From Tardiphaga sp. vice304 (GTDB lineage Bacteria > Pseudomonadota > Alphaproteobacteria > Rhizobiales > Xanthobacteraceae): a stretch of DNA of 64,000 nt. The stretch covers positions 2,902,001 to 2,966,000 of the forward strand of contig NZ_CP041402.1 in the NCBI RefSeq assembly GCF_007018905.1. Reading direction: 5' to 3'. The notes under the pieces are model-generated. The model had not been told where the DNA came from and did no database searches. It saw nothing but the letters and a program-made list of their open reading frames with translations. Made by a program: the position numbers and the translations under genes. Shown here one piece after another: positions 33,830-43,260 of the stretch; the first letter of the stretch is position 1, and every line of letters begins with the position of its first letter.

Positions 33830-36211
33830 ATGGGTTTGGCATTCTGGCGTAAAGGCAAGGACCAAGGGGCGAGCGATACGGTCGCTCCGGCGGTTGCGCA
33901 GCCCAGCCCGACCAGCCGGTCCTTGTTCAGCACGTCGATGTTTCGCAAGGCGCAGCGACGGCCGATGGCCGCTACGGTCGCGCCCGTGCCGCCGCCACAA
34001 CTTGGTGATCTCGATTTGCGCGCACTCGGCCATGCCCTCAACCGCAAGCGCGCCTGGGTGTTGATCCCGACCGCGCTGGCGCTGCTGCTGTCGCTGGTCG
34101 CCGTCAACCTTATCACGCCGCGCTACAAGTCCGAAGCGCGCATCCTGATCGACGGGCGCGAAAACGTCTTCCTGCGGCCGAACGGCGAGCGCAACGAGGA
34201 GCGCACCTCGCTCGACGCCGAAGCCGTCACCAGCCAGGTGCAATTGCTGCTGTCGCGCGATCTGGCGCGTGACATCATTAAGAAGAACAAGCTCGCCGAG
34301 CGGCCGGAATTCGATCCGGTGCTGGACGGCATGTCGCCGATCAAGACGCTGCTGGCGCTGTTCGGCATCGGGCGCGATCCGTTCTCGATGACGCCCGAGG
34401 AGCGCGTGCTCGACTCCTACTACGAGCGGCTGACGGCCTATGCGGTCGACAAGTCCCGCGTGATGGTGATCGAATTCCAGTCGCGCGATCCGGAGCTGGC
34501 AGCACGGGTCGCCAACTCGATCGCCGACGGCTATCTGACGATGCAGCAGGGCGCGCGTCAGGAGCAGGCCAAGGCCGCGGGGCAATGGCTGTCCGGCGAG
34601 ATCGACAACCTGCGCAAGAAGGTGGCGGACGCGGAATCCCGCGCCGAGGATTTCCGCTCGAAGTCGAGCCTGTTCATCGGCACCAACAACACGTCGCTGT
34701 CGAACCAGCAGCTCGGTGAGATCAACTCCCAGCTCAATAATGCCCGCGCCCTGAAGTCCGATGCTGAATCCAAGTCACGGATGATCAAGGACATGCTGCA
34801 GAGCGGGCGGCCGATCGAGTCGTCCGAAATTCTCAATTCGGAATTGCTGCGCCGGCTGTCGGAGCAGCGCGTCACGCTGCGCGCGCAGCTCGCCGAACAA
34901 TCCTCGACGCTGCTCGACGGCCATCCGCGCATCAAGGAGTTGAAGGCGCAGCTCGGCGACCTCGACCGCCAGTTGCGCGAGGAGGCCGCCAAGCTTTCGC
35001 GTTCGCTGGAAAACGATGCTCGTATCGCCGCCGGCCGCGTCGATGGCCTGACCAACAGCCTCGAACAGGTCAAGAAGCAGGCGACCTCGACCAACGGCCA
35101 GGACGTGCAGGCCCGCGCGCTGGAGCGCGAGGCGAAGGCGCAGCGCGACCTCTTGGAAACCTATCTCGCCAAATATCGCGAGGCGACGACGCGGGAGAAC
35201 ATTGAGGCCGCACCCACCGATGGCCGCATCATATCGCGCGCCATCGTGTCGAACACGCCGGCCTATCCGAAGAAATTGCCGATCGTGCTGATCGCGACGC
35301 TGGCGACCCTGATGCTGTCCGCCGGCAGTATCGTCACAGGCGAATTGCTGCGCATGACCGCGCCGCGTCCTGCGATGGCCGTGGCGCGTGCCGCGCCGGC
35401 CTTCGTCGAGCCGCTGGTCGCCGCGGCACCTGTTGTCGAAAGGCCCGTCGTCGTGGCGTCTGCGCCCGTCGTGGCGCAAACGCCGATCCCGCCGGTCGTC
35501 GAGCCTGCCCCGACGCCCGCATTCATTTCGACACCCTCGCCGATGCCCGCGCCGGTCGCCGTGGCGCCTGAACCGGTCGTGCGCGAAACCCATCCCGAAT
35601 TGGCCGCCAAGGTCAGCGAGATCGAAAAGCTCGCAGTGTCACTGCGGGCTGCGGGCGCCTCGGCAAGGAAGATCACCATCCTCGGCACCGGGCAGCAGGA
35701 CAACATCTCGCTGACGGCGTTGACCCTGGCGCGGCTGTTGGCGCGCAGTGCCAAGGTGGTGCTGGTCGACCTGTCGTCGGCGTCGCCGGAATTGAGGGCA
35801 GTGTCCAATGATCCCGCGGCACCCGGGCTGGCCGAACTGATGCTGGGCGAGGCCTCGTTCGGTCAGGTCATCACCAAGGACCGGATGTCGGCCGTTCACA
35901 TGGTCAGCATGGGGCGCGCCGGCGCCGACCGCGCGCTGTTGCAGTCGCCGCGGCTGACCATGGCGCTCGACGCGCTGCTGCGGGTGTACGACCACGTGCT
36001 GCTCGATGCCGGCACGGCCGCGGACCTGCCGGCCGGGCTGCTGACCTCGCAGGCCCGCGCGGTCGTGATGCCGGAGTCGTCGATGGACGCGGAAGCGCGC
36101 GCGCTGATGGCCGGGCAGCTCCGCGCCGTCGGCTTCGCCGAGGTGGCGATGCTGCATTCGGACGTCGATCCGGCCGCGGCGAATGCACCCGCGCAGGTCG
36201 CAGCGGCGTAA
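33830..36211 (+). CDS. Polysaccharide copolymerase (GumC/ExoP/Wzz type) with a degenerate kinase-like domain
   Basis: 793 aa; TAGGAG precedes the ATG. The Wzz domain has a first helix near residue 68-90 (RAWVLIPTALALLLSLVAVN), long coiled coil (about 240-460), and a second helix near 480-505. A Pro/Ala/Val-rich linker (510-590) leads to a C-terminal P-loop-like domain. There the Walker A site is replaced by GTGQQDNIS (619-627), lacking the Lys of GKS/T, while Walker A' (VVLVDLSS, Asp647) and Walker B (HVLLDAGT) survive. No Tyr-rich tail is seen. It should set chain length and help export but probably cannot act as a tyrosine kinase. Confidence 0.88.
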   Translation: MGLAFWRKGKDQGASDTVAPAVAQPSPTSRSLFSTSMFRKAQRRPMAATVAPVPPPQLGDLDLRALGHALNRKRAWVLIPTALALLLSLVAVNLITPRYKSEARILIDGRENVFLRPNGERNEERTSLDAEAVTSQVQLLLSRDLARDIIKKNKLAERPEFDPVLDGMSPIKTLLALFGIGRDPFSMTPEERVLDSYYERLTAYAVDKSRVMVIEFQSRDPELAARVANSIADGYLTMQQGARQEQAKAAGQWLSGEIDNLRKKVADAESRAEDFRSKSSLFIGTNNTSLSNQQLGEINSQLNNARALKSDAESKSRMIKDMLQSGRPIESSEILNSELLRRLSEQRVTLRAQLAEQSSTLLDGHPRIKELKAQLGDLDRQLREEAAKLSRSLENDARIAAGRVDGLTNSLEQVKKQATSTNGQDVQARALEREAKAQRDLLETYLAKYREATTRENIEAAPTDGRIISRAIVSNTPAYPKKLPIVLIATLATLMLSAGSIVTGELLRMTAPRPAMAVARAAPAFVEPLVAAAPVVERPVVVASAPVVAQTPIPPVVEPAPTPAFISTPSPMPAPVAVAPEPVVRETHPELAAKVSEIEKLAVSLRAAGASARKITILGTGQQDNISLTALTLARLLARSAKVVLVDLSSASPELRAVSNDPAAPGLAELMLGEASFGQVITKDRMSAVHMVSMGRAGADRALLQSPRLTMALDALLRVYDHVLLDAGTAADLPAGLLTSQARAVVMPESSMDAEARALMAGQLRAVGFAEVAMLHSDVDPAAANAPAQVAAA

Positions 36212-36250
36212 ATACGAGCTCAGCAATCTAGGCTAAGGCGGTGGCGCTCT

Positions 36251-36277
36251 TCACCCTCCCCCTCCAGGGGAGGGTGA
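36251..36277. terminator. Hairpin between converging genes
   Basis: An 11-bp perfect stem (TCACCCTCCCC/GGGGAGGGTGA) with a 5-nt loop lies between the copolymerase gene and the opposing acyltransferase gene. It lacks a T-run; it could end transcription on both sides and resembles the CACCCTCCCC repeat family seen near 57039 and 62685. Confidence 0.4.
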
Positions 36278-36305
36278 GAAACCAATGTCTGTATCGGTGA
36301 GAGGA

Positions 36306-37490
36306 TCAGCGCTGCAACGCGCCGCGCAGTTTTTGCGCCATTTGCGTCAGGGCCGGCGATTGCTTGACCATGCGCTTGGCATGCGCAAGCGATGACAGCC
36401 CGAGCGCGCCCAGCCGGCCGCGGCCGGTGAGCGGCAAAAAGCTGTCGAAGATCGGCTCGTCGTCCTTGCAGAACATCCGCTTGTAATCGTCGCCCCCGAT
36501 GCCGAGATCGAGCGAGGTGACGCCATGCTCGGCGTAGGTGTCGATGATGGTCCGCATCAGGATCAGGCCGGGGCTATACTTCGCATTCTCCGACATCGTG
36601 TAGGTGTTGAACATCATCGAGAAGCGTCCGGCGTCGGCGACGCCGGCAAACATCGCGATCACTTCCTCGTCGCAGACCAGCGCATGCAGATCGATGACGT
36701 GGCCACCGTCGCGTGGCGCAGCACAAGTGTCGCGGATGAAGGCCTCGACGCCGGGTTCGGCAAACACGTTGGGCAGGTTCTGCTCCGCCATGCGCAACGG
36801 CTTGATGGCAAAAAAGGCATCGAGGATGCGCGTGATGTCGGCCTCGGAACGGGCCTGCAGATAGCGATAGCCGGTCACGCTGTCGTATTTGCGTTCCTTG
36901 GTCTTCAGGCGCTTGCGCATCGAAGCGCTGACGCGGTCGCCGGGTGCCGCGCCCGGTGTCATTCGCAGCACCGGGCATCCGTTGGTCGCGGCCTGGCTCG
37001 GCAGCAAGGCGAGGGGATTGGCCATGCCGAGCCAGCTTTGCGGCTGGCGGGCGAGGGCCAGCACATCGACCCGGGTGACGTGCCGCTGGATGCCGCGCAG
37101 CAGCGCGTCCATCTCGGCCTTGCCGGCGCCCGCGGCGAAATCGCGCCGCCACAGCGGCATGTTGAAGGTGATGTGCTTGCCGCCGAGATAGCAGGCAACC
37201 GCCATGCCGCGCTGTTGCCGCAGGCCGAGCGGCAGCAGCAGCAAGGGCTCATTGGCCGCGTCATAGGCGACGACGATCAGCGGCCGCACACCCTCGCTTG
37301 CGCCGATATGTATCTGCCAGGCGGCCTGCAGATCGAAACGCTGATAGGGCGTGAACAGATGCGCGGAGGTTTCCAGCGATCGCCAGATCGGCTCGGCGGC
37401 CTGCATGTCGCTGAAAATTTCGACGCGCGCGATGCGACAAGCTGCCGGTGCGGCGGCCGCGGGACCATCGATCACAGCGGCCATGGGCAT
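36306..37490 (-). CDS. GNAT-family acyltransferase, CelD/BcsL-like
   Basis: 394 aa from the ATG at 37490 (GAGAAGG upstream); the frame is open for 56 codons further, without similarity. It matches proteins annotated as cellulose biosynthesis CelD-like with an Acetyltransf_6 domain: WRSLETSAHLFTPYQRFDL, ASMRKRLKTKERKYDSVTGY, and a C-terminal part with MMFNTYTMSENAKYSPGLIL and LDLGIGGDDYKRMFCKDDEP. It may acylate the polysaccharide or a precursor. It lies at the edge of the exopolysaccharide cluster. Confidence 0.82.
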   Translation of the reverse strand: MPMAAVIDGPAAAAPAACRIARVEIFSDMQAAEPIWRSLETSAHLFTPYQRFDLQAAWQIHIGASEGVRPLIVVAYDAANEPLLLLPLGLRQQRGMAVACYLGGKHITFNMPLWRRDFAAGAGKAEMDALLRGIQRHVTRVDVLALARQPQSWLGMANPLALLPSQAATNGCPVLRMTPGAAPGDRVSASMRKRLKTKERKYDSVTGYRYLQARSEADITRILDAFFAIKPLRMAEQNLPNVFAEPGVEAFIRDTCAAPRDGGHVIDLHALVCDEEVIAMFAGVADAGRFSMMFNTYTMSENAKYSPGLILMRTIIDTYAEHGVTSLDLGIGGDDYKRMFCKDDEPIFDSFLPLTGRGRLGALGLSSLAHAKRMVKQSPALTQMAQKLRGALQR

Positions 37491-37572
37491 TTCAGCCTTC
37501 TCGGGATTTGCTCGGGTGTTTCGTCGCTTACCTTGGCAGAGATTCGTCAAGAAAGCGTAAGAGGTGCCTGGA

Positions 37573-37791
37573 TCAGGTGAGGGGTTCCGGATTCCGCTTC
37601 GACATCCAACTGACGATCGGCATCGCCGGAAGCACCCAGCCGAGCCCGGCAACGACATAGAAGATGGCCTGCCGAAAGCCGGACGCGGCCAGCCACGGCA
37701 TCTGCGCCACCGCCATGCCGAGCAGAGACCAGATCACGACCAGCACAAGCAGGAAGATGGTGCCGAGGAATTTGCGGGTGCGGATTCGCAT
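37573..37791 (-). CDS. DUF2842 small membrane protein
   Basis: 72 aa from the ATG at 37791. Two hydrophobic helices (IFLLVLVVIWSLLGMAVAQ and AIFYVVAGLGWVLPAMPIV) are joined by a short loop, and the tail SWMSKRNPEP is basic. DUF2842 is an alphaproteobacterial family of unknown function, often next to ctaA as here. A longer frame to 38079 is the antisense of ctaA. Confidence 0.82.
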   Translation of the reverse strand: MRIRTRKFLGTIFLLVLVVIWSLLGMAVAQMPWLAASGFRQAIFYVVAGLGWVLPAMPIVSWMSKRNPEPLT

Positions 37792-37918
37792 GACGGAAAT
37801 GTGCTGACCGAAGGAGGGCGTGGGGCAGGTGCAGGCTTTGCACGCCGCGGTTGGCCGGACTATAAGGGCCGCAGAAATCCGTTCAAGCGGTTGACGTCCA
37901 GACCGTTCGAGGCTGCCC

Positions 37919-39001
37919 ATGACCACCGGTTCCCTCCGCGACGACTCAAGGCTGCGCCCGGTGCGGGCGTGGCTGATCGCGGTCGCCGCGCTGATCGCGC
38001 TGATGGTGCTGGTCGGCGGCGCGACGCGGCTGACGGAATCCGGCCTGTCGATCGTCGAGTGGAAGCCGGTCACGGGCACGCTGCCGCCCCTGACCCAGGC
38101 GCACTGGAACGAGGCGTTCGAGGCCTACAAGGCGATCCCGCAATATCGCGAGCTCAATTCCGGCATGAGCCTCGACGAATTCAAGACCATCTTCTGGTGG
38201 GAATGGAGCCATCGGCTGCTCGGCCGCGTCATCGGCATGGTCTATCTGCTGCCCTTCCTCTGGTTCTTCTGGTCAGGCGTGCTGGGTTCCGACCTGAAGA
38301 AACGGCTATGGGTGATCTTCGGCCTTGGCGCCCTGCAGGGAGCCGTGGGCTGGTGGATGGTGGCGTCGGGTCTCACCAAGCGCGTCGAGGTGTCGCAATA
38401 TCGGCTGGCGACCCATCTGGTGCTGGCGCTGGTGATCTTTGCCGCGATCGTCTGGACGCTGCGGCAACTGACCGACCGCACGCCGGTGGCGGCGAATAGG
38501 CGGCTGCGCATCACCAGCGTGGTGCTGCTCGGGCTGACCTTCCTGCAGATCTATTTCGGTGCGCTGGTGGCTGGGCTGCGGGCAGGTCGGGTGTTCAACA
38601 CCTGGCCGGAGATCGACGGCGCGCTGATCCCCTCCGCGGCACGGCTGTTCTTCGAGGAGCCGTGGTGGCGCAACCTGTTCGACAATGTGCTGACCGTGCA
38701 GTTCGAGCACCGCATGACGGCCTATGCGCTGCTGGCGCTGGCGATCTGGCACGCCGTGGATGCGGTGCGGTCGCGGGCTGACAAAGCGGTGATCAACGGC
38801 GCGCTGTGGATGGTCGCGGCGATTACCGCGCAGGCGATGCTCGGCATCCTGACGCTGTTGTATCAGGTGCCGATCGATCTGGCGCTGTCGCATCAGGCGA
38901 TGGCGATCGTGGTGCTGACGCTGTCGGTGCTGCAGGTCGAGCGGATGAAGGTGAAGCGAACCGCTCCCGCAAAATTCGCGTTGGCCAGCAAGGCCGCCTG
39001 A
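37919..39001 (+). CDS. ctaA: Heme A synthase (COX15/CtaA)
   Basis: 360 aa, eight membrane helices. It oxidises the C8 methyl group of heme O to make heme A for aa3-type cytochrome oxidase. Conserved parts are [20 protein letters not shown] near the N-terminus, [20 protein letters not shown] with the first heme-ligand His, [34 protein letters not shown] and [11 protein letters not shown] with further His. It belongs to the alphaproteobacterial/mitochondrial type rather than the Bacillus type, as judged by length. Confidence 0.95.
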   Translation: MTTGSLRDDSRLRPVRAWLIAVAALIALMVLVGGATRLTESGLSIVEWKPVTGTLPPLTQAHWNEAFEAYKAIPQYRELNSGMSLDEFKTIFWWEWSHRLLGRVIGMVYLLPFLWFFWSGVLGSDLKKRLWVIFGLGALQGAVGWWMVASGLTKRVEVSQYRLATHLVLALVIFAAIVWTLRQLTDRTPVAANRRLRITSVVLLGLTFLQIYFGALVAGLRAGRVFNTWPEIDGALIPSAARLFFEEPWWRNLFDNVLTVQFEHRMTAYALLALAIWHAVDAVRSRADKAVINGALWMVAAITAQAMLGILTLLYQVPIDLALSHQAMAIVVLTLSVLQVERMKVKRTAPAKFALASKAA

Positions 39002-39006
39002 ACAAG

Positions 39007-39130
39007 ACTGTCTTTCCGGGGTGCGGGCGGCGTGAGCCGAGCGCGAACCCGGAACCAAGATGTGTTCATCGTCCCACGCTGAGATTCCGGGTTCGCTCGC
39101 AGCAAGCTGCTCGCGCCCCGGAATGACAGT
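39007..39130. repeat. Dispersed nested inverted repeat
   Basis: Outer arms (39007-39025, 39112-39130) share ACTGTC-TTCCGGGG; inner arms are GCGAACCCGGAA (39043-39054) and TTCCGGGTTCGC (39085-39096). It fills the space between ctaA and the converging sulfhydrylase gene and may fold into a long hairpin that ends both transcripts. Confidence 0.75.
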
Positions 39131-39136
39131 TAAGGG

Positions 39137-40417
39137 CTACGCCCCCAGCGCCTGCTCAAGATCCGCGATCAGATCTTCCTTGTCCTCGATGCCCACCGAC
39201 AATCGCACCACGTCCGGCGCCGCGCCCGAGCGCGTCTTGGCGTCGTCGTCGAGCTGGCTGTGGGTGGTGGAGGCCGGGTGGATCACCAGCGAGCGGGTGT
39301 CGCCGACATTGGCCAGATGCGAGAACAGTTTCAGCTTCGAGACCAGGCTGACGCCGGCCTCGTAGCCGCCCTTCAGGCTGAAGGTGAACACCGCGCCGGC
39401 GCCTTTCGGCGCATATTTGCGGGCCAGCGCGTGGTAGCGATTGCCAGCCAGGCCGGCGTAATTCACCGCGGCCACCGCGGGATGCGCCGACAGGAATTCG
39501 GCGACCGCCCGGGCGTTTTCGCAATGGCGCTCCATGCGCAGCGGCAGCGTCTCGATGCCGGTCAGGATCATGAAGGCGTTGAACGGCGACAGCGCCGGGC
39601 CGAGGTCGCGCAGCCCCAGCACGCGGCAGGCGATCGCGAAGGCGAAGTTGCCAAAGGTCTCCTGGATCTTGATGCCGTGATATTCCGGGCGCGGCTCGCT
39701 GAGCATCGGATATTTGCCGTCCTTCGACCAGTCGAAGGTGCCGGCATCGACGATGATGCCGCCCAGCGAATTGCCGTGGCCGCCGAGAAATTTGGTCAGC
39801 GAATGCACCACGATGTCGGCGCCGTGGTCGATCGGCCGGATCAGATACGGCGTCGCCAGCGTGTTGTCGACGATCAAGGGCACGCCGGCCTTGCGCGCCA
39901 CGGCGGAAATCGCCTCGATATCGGTGATGGAGCCGGCGGGATTGGCGATCGATTCGATGAAGATCGCCTTGGTCTTGTCGGTCACCGCGCGCTCGAACGA
40001 GGCAATATCGTCGGAATCGGCCCACACCACATTCCAGCCGAAACTCTGGAAGGCGTGGGTGAACTGGTTGATCGAGCCGCCATAGAGTTTTCGCGACGCG
40101 ATGAATTCATCGCCCGGACGCAGCAATTGCTGGAATACGACCAGTTGCGCGGCGTGGCCCGAGGCCGTCGCCAGCGCCGCGGTGCCGCCTTCAAGTGCTG
40201 CGACGCGCTCTTCCAGCACTGCGGTCGTCGGATTGGTAATGCGCGTATAGATATTGCCGAACGACTGCAGTCCGAACAGCGATGCCGCGTGGTCGGAATC
40301 GTTGAACACGAAGGATGTGGTCTGGTAGATCGGCGTCGCGCGCGCGCCGGTGGTTGGATCGGGCTGCGCGCCTGCGTGGACGGCCAGCGTGGCAAAGCCG
40401 GGAAGGCGGTCGGTCAT
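39137..40417 (-). CDS. metY: O-acetylhomoserine aminocarboxypropyltransferase (sulfhydrylase)
   Basis: 426 aa from the ATG at 40417, preceded by AGGGAGAG. It uses O-acetylhomoserine and sulfide (or methanethiol) to make homocysteine with pyridoxal phosphate. Visible are IYQTTSFVFNDSDHAASLFG, FGNIYTRITNPT (PLP phosphate-binding Tyr and Arg), EGGTAALATASGHAAQ, VDNTLATPYL, the Schiff-base Lys in VVHSLTKFLGGHG, and the ending HPASTTHSQL. Length and motifs favour the MetY type over cystathionine enzymes. Confidence 0.92.
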   Translation of the reverse strand: MTDRLPGFATLAVHAGAQPDPTTGARATPIYQTTSFVFNDSDHAASLFGLQSFGNIYTRITNPTTAVLEERVAALEGGTAALATASGHAAQLVVFQQLLRPGDEFIASRKLYGGSINQFTHAFQSFGWNVVWADSDDIASFERAVTDKTKAIFIESIANPAGSITDIEAISAVARKAGVPLIVDNTLATPYLIRPIDHGADIVVHSLTKFLGGHGNSLGGIIVDAGTFDWSKDGKYPMLSEPRPEYHGIKIQETFGNFAFAIACRVLGLRDLGPALSPFNAFMILTGIETLPLRMERHCENARAVAEFLSAHPAVAAVNYAGLAGNRYHALARKYAPKGAGAVFTFSLKGGYEAGVSLVSKLKLFSHLANVGDTRSLVIHPASTTHSQLDDDAKTRSGAAPDVVRLSVGIEDKEDLIADLEQALGA

Positions 40418-40566
40418 GGTCTCTCCCTGAAATCGTTTCGACAAGTTGGCGGCATGCTGATGGTGCGCGCCGCCGCCGTCAAGGCGATGCATCAACAAGC
40501 CGCTAGTTCGCAATTTCTGTGCTGCGTTGCGCTATGGCCGTGAAACGAAACGGTCGGATCGCGCGC

Positions 40567-41157
40567 TCAGGCGTCGTCGTTCCTGCTTTTTGCCGCACGG
40601 TCGGCGGCTGCGGTGCCGGCGCCGCCGATGCTGCCGCGATTCAGCGACAGCCGCATCCCCATCGTCGGCACCGGACCGCGTTTAGAGCTCAGGGTGCGCG
40701 AGTTGACGCCCATCCAGCCGATCTCCGACGACAGCCGGCCATATTCGATCTTCGGGCAGCGGTTCATGATGACCGTGATGCCTGCGGCCTCGGCCTTCGC
40801 CGCGGCCTCGTCATGGCGGACGCCGAGCTGCAGCCAGATCACCTTCGGCAGCGTGGGCAAAGCGAGAATCTCGTCGAGCACCGGCATGATGTGCTCGGCG
40901 CTGCGGAAGATATCGACCATGTCGATGGGTCGGCCAATCTCGCGCAATGATCCGACGAACGGTTTGCCGATCAGGCTCTTGCCGACCTGTCCGGGATTGA
41001 CCGGGATCATGTCGTAGCCGCGCTCGGCGAGATATTTGAACACGAAATAGCTCGGCCGCACATTCTGCGGCGAGGCGCCGACCATCGCGATGGTCTTCAC
41101 GCTGTTGAGGATCTCGCGGATATGATCGTCGCTGTAGCTGTCGTGGTTCATGTTCAT
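40567..41157 (-). CDS. CoA-binding domain protein (YccU-like)
   Basis: 196 aa. A Rossmann-type CoA-binding domain: IREILNSVKTIAMVGASPQN, RGYDMIPVNPGQVGKSLIG, VDIFRSAEHIMPVLDEIL, and the ending ITVIMNRCPKIEYGRL. The role of the family is not established. The C-terminal 50 residues (SSKRGPVPTMGMRLSLNRGS onward) go beyond the usual domain and look unstructured. Confidence 0.85.
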   Translation of the reverse strand: MNMNHDSYSDDHIREILNSVKTIAMVGASPQNVRPSYFVFKYLAERGYDMIPVNPGQVGKSLIGKPFVGSLREIGRPIDMVDIFRSAEHIMPVLDEILALPTLPKVIWLQLGVRHDEAAAKAEAAGITVIMNRCPKIEYGRLSSEIGWMGVNSRTLSSKRGPVPTMGMRLSLNRGSIGGAGTAAADRAAKSRNDDA

Positions 41158-41206
41158 TTCCAACGCTAACGGCCCGTCATTGCGAGGAGCCGTTGCAACG
41201 AAGTCG

Positions 41207-41294
41207 GTAGCCCGGATGGAGCGCAGCGCAATCCGGGGGCAGCGGTTCAACTTGCTCGGCATTCCCGGATTTCGCTGCGCTCCATCCGGGCTAC
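41207..41294. repeat. Dispersed inverted repeat, 31-bp arms
   Basis: Arms at 41207-41237 and 41264-41294 match at 30 of 31 positions; they contain GTAGCCCGGATGGAGCGCAG. Upstream, GTCATTGCGAGGAGC (41176-41190) is another motif common in Bradyrhizobiaceae intergenic DNA. It lies between two genes of the same strand. Confidence 0.8.
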
Positions 41295-41308
41295 GGATAA
41301 GTGCCGGG

Positions 41309-42127
41309 TTATCGGTCTTCCCACTTGGGCTGACGCTTTTCGATGAAGGCGCCGATGCCTTCTTCGGCGTCACGGGCCATCATGTTCTCGGTCATCACTC
41401 CGGCGGCAAAGCTGTAGGCGTCGGCGAGATTCATCTCGGCCTGTCGATAAAACGCCTCCTTGCCGAGCTTCACCGTATGCGCAGATTTGCGCGCCACCTG
41501 TTCGGCCAGCGCAATCGCGGCGTCACGCTCAAGGCCTGCGGCCACGACGCGGTTCACAAGGCCGATTTCGCGGGCGCGCGCCGCCGTGATCGGTTCGCCG
41601 GTGAGCAGCATCTCCATCGCCTGCTTGCGCGGGACATTTCGCGTCAGAGCCACCATCGGTGTCGAGCAGAACAGCCCGATATCGACGCCGGGCGTGGCGA
41701 ACGTCGCGGCCTCGGAAGCCACCGCCAGATCGCAGCTCGCCACCAATTGGCAGCCCGCCGCGGTCGCCACGCCCTGCACGCAGGCGATCACCGGCTTCGG
41801 CAGCGCCACCACGGCCTGCATCATCGCGCTGCAGATCGACATCATATGCGCGAAATAGGCCCGCCCGCGATCGGCGTCGACGCGGCGCGCGGTGAGCTCC
41901 TTGAGGTCGTGGCCGGCGGAGAAAACCGTGCCGTTGGCGGCGATCACCACGGCGCGCACGGTACGGTCACCGGCGATGGCATCGAGTGCCAAATGCAGGT
42001 CGCCGATCAGGCCTTCGGACAGGCTGTTGCGCGCCGCCGGGCGATTCAGCGTGAGCACCGCGACGGCGTCGATTGCTTCGCGAAGCAGGAGGGGGGGCGC
42101 GTCGGACGCGCGCTGGGACAGGGCCAT
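41309..42127 (-). CDS. Enoyl-CoA hydratase/isomerase family protein
   Basis: 272 aa from the ATG at 42127; ATG 42136 and the longer frame to 42265 are less likely. Crotonase fold: AVLTLNRPAARNSLSEGLI, the oxyanion part AANGTVFSAGHDLKELTARR, and CVQGVATAAGCQLVASCDLA. The position of the second catalytic Glu of true hydratases is taken by other residues (GVDIGLFCSTPMVALTR, as in ECHDC3-like proteins), so the reaction is uncertain. It is divergent from a thioesterase gene. Confidence 0.87.
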   Translation of the reverse strand: MALSQRASDAPPLLLREAIDAVAVLTLNRPAARNSLSEGLIGDLHLALDAIAGDRTVRAVVIAANGTVFSAGHDLKELTARRVDADRGRAYFAHMMSICSAMMQAVVALPKPVIACVQGVATAAGCQLVASCDLAVASEAATFATPGVDIGLFCSTPMVALTRNVPRKQAMEMLLTGEPITAARAREIGLVNRVVAAGLERDAAIALAEQVARKSAHTVKLGKEAFYRQAEMNLADAYSFAAGVMTENMMARDAEEGIGAFIEKRQPKWEDR

Positions 42128-42202
42128 GAAGAACATCCATCTCTGGGCAGGGCCGTCACCGTATTGTAACAGAGGCCAACAGGCGAGAGCAGGTGAGGAT
42201 AC

Positions 42203-42634
42203 ATGACGATTGCAAAAATGAGCGTGGCCGAACTCGAAACATTCCTGCACAGGGAATTTCCGCAAGCTTTCAGCACCGGCGATATCGCCATCGAAAGCGC
42301 CGACGGCTCATCGTCCCTACTGCGCCAGACCTATAATGAGCGCATGCTGCGGCCGGGCGGCACCGTCTCCGGCCCGACGCTGATGGCGCTGGCCGATTTC
42401 GCGATGTACGTCGTGTTGCTGTCCGCGATCGGGCCGGTGGGCCTCGCCGTCACCACCAATCTCAACATCAATTTCCTGCGCAAGGGCCAGCCCGGCCAGG
42501 ACGTGCTGGCGGCCGCGCGCCTGCTGAAGATCGGAAAACGCCTCGCGGTGGGCGAAGTCACCCTGTTATCAGGCACTTCGGCCGATCCGATCGCCCACGT
42601 CACCTCGACCTATTCCATTCCAAATGCTGGCTGA
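42203..42634 (+). CDS. PaaI-family acyl-CoA thioesterase (hotdog fold)
   Basis: 143 aa. Hotdog-fold signature: RQTYNERMLRPGGTVSGPTL and MALADFAMYVVLLSAIGPVG, then TTNLNINFLRKGQPGQDVLA. In these enzymes an Asp or Glu in the central helix (here the Asp of ALADFAMY) supports hydrolysis of acyl-CoA. The substrate is unknown. It is divergent from the enoyl-CoA hydratase gene with about 75 bp between, suggesting shared control. Confidence 0.87.
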   Translation: MTIAKMSVAELETFLHREFPQAFSTGDIAIESADGSSSLLRQTYNERMLRPGGTVSGPTLMALADFAMYVVLLSAIGPVGLAVTTNLNINFLRKGQPGQDVLAAARLLKIGKRLAVGEVTLLSGTSADPIAHVTSTYSIPNAG

Positions 42635-42713
42635 ATTAGAAGGTAAAATTGCACCTTATTTATAAGATTATGATTTTGCTGATAAATTTTGCGTCGCCCG
42701 ACGCAATTGGGCA

Positions 42714-42742
42714 TTGACGGAATCCGTAGCCCTCACTAGAAA
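42714..42742 (+). promoter_or_regulatory. Promoter of rplM-rpsI
   Basis: TTGACG (42714-42719), a 17-bp spacer and TAGAAA (42737-42742), about 54 bp before rplM. Good sigma-70-type spacing. Confidence 0.55.
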
Positions 42743-42795
42743 CGCGCCTAGTTCGGTGCTTTCGCGCCGATGTCTCCTTTTCACGGAATTTTCAC

Positions 42796-43260
42796 ATGAA
42801 AACGTTTTCGGCCAAGCCAGCCGAGATCACGAAGAAGTGGATCGTCATCGACGCCACGGGTCTCGTGGTCGGCCGGCTCGCCACGCTGGTCGCGATGCGC
42901 CTGCGCGGCAAGCATCTCCCGATCTACACGCCCCACGTTGATTGCGGTGACCATGTCATCATCATCAACGCCGCGAAGGTGGTCTTCACCGGCCGCAAGC
43001 GCGACCAGAAGATCTATTACCACCACACCGGTTTCATCGGTGGCATCAAGGAACGCAGCGCCAAGTCGATCCTCGAGGGTCGCTTCCCTGAGCGCATTAT
43101 GGAAAAGGCCATTGAGCGCATGATCCCGCGCGGCCCGCTCGGTCGCCTGCAGATGAGCAATCTCCGCGTCTATCCGGGTGCCGAGCATCCGCATGAAGCC
43201 CAGCAGCCCGAGCCGTTCAACGTCGGCGAGCTGAACCGCAAGAACATGAGGGCCGCATAA
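42796..43260 (+). CDS. rplM: Ribosomal protein L13
   Basis: 154 aa. 50S subunit protein. The start [20 protein letters not shown] is typical of alphaproteobacteria; [40 protein letters not shown] and [27 protein letters not shown] are conserved. Its final base overlaps the start of rpsI, the universal partner. Confidence 0.97.
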   Translation: MKTFSAKPAEITKKWIVIDATGLVVGRLATLVAMRLRGKHLPIYTPHVDCGDHVIIINAAKVVFTGRKRDQKIYYHHTGFIGGIKERSAKSILEGRFPERIMEKAIERMIPRGPLGRLQMSNLRVYPGAEHPHEAQQPEPFNVGELNRKNMRAA

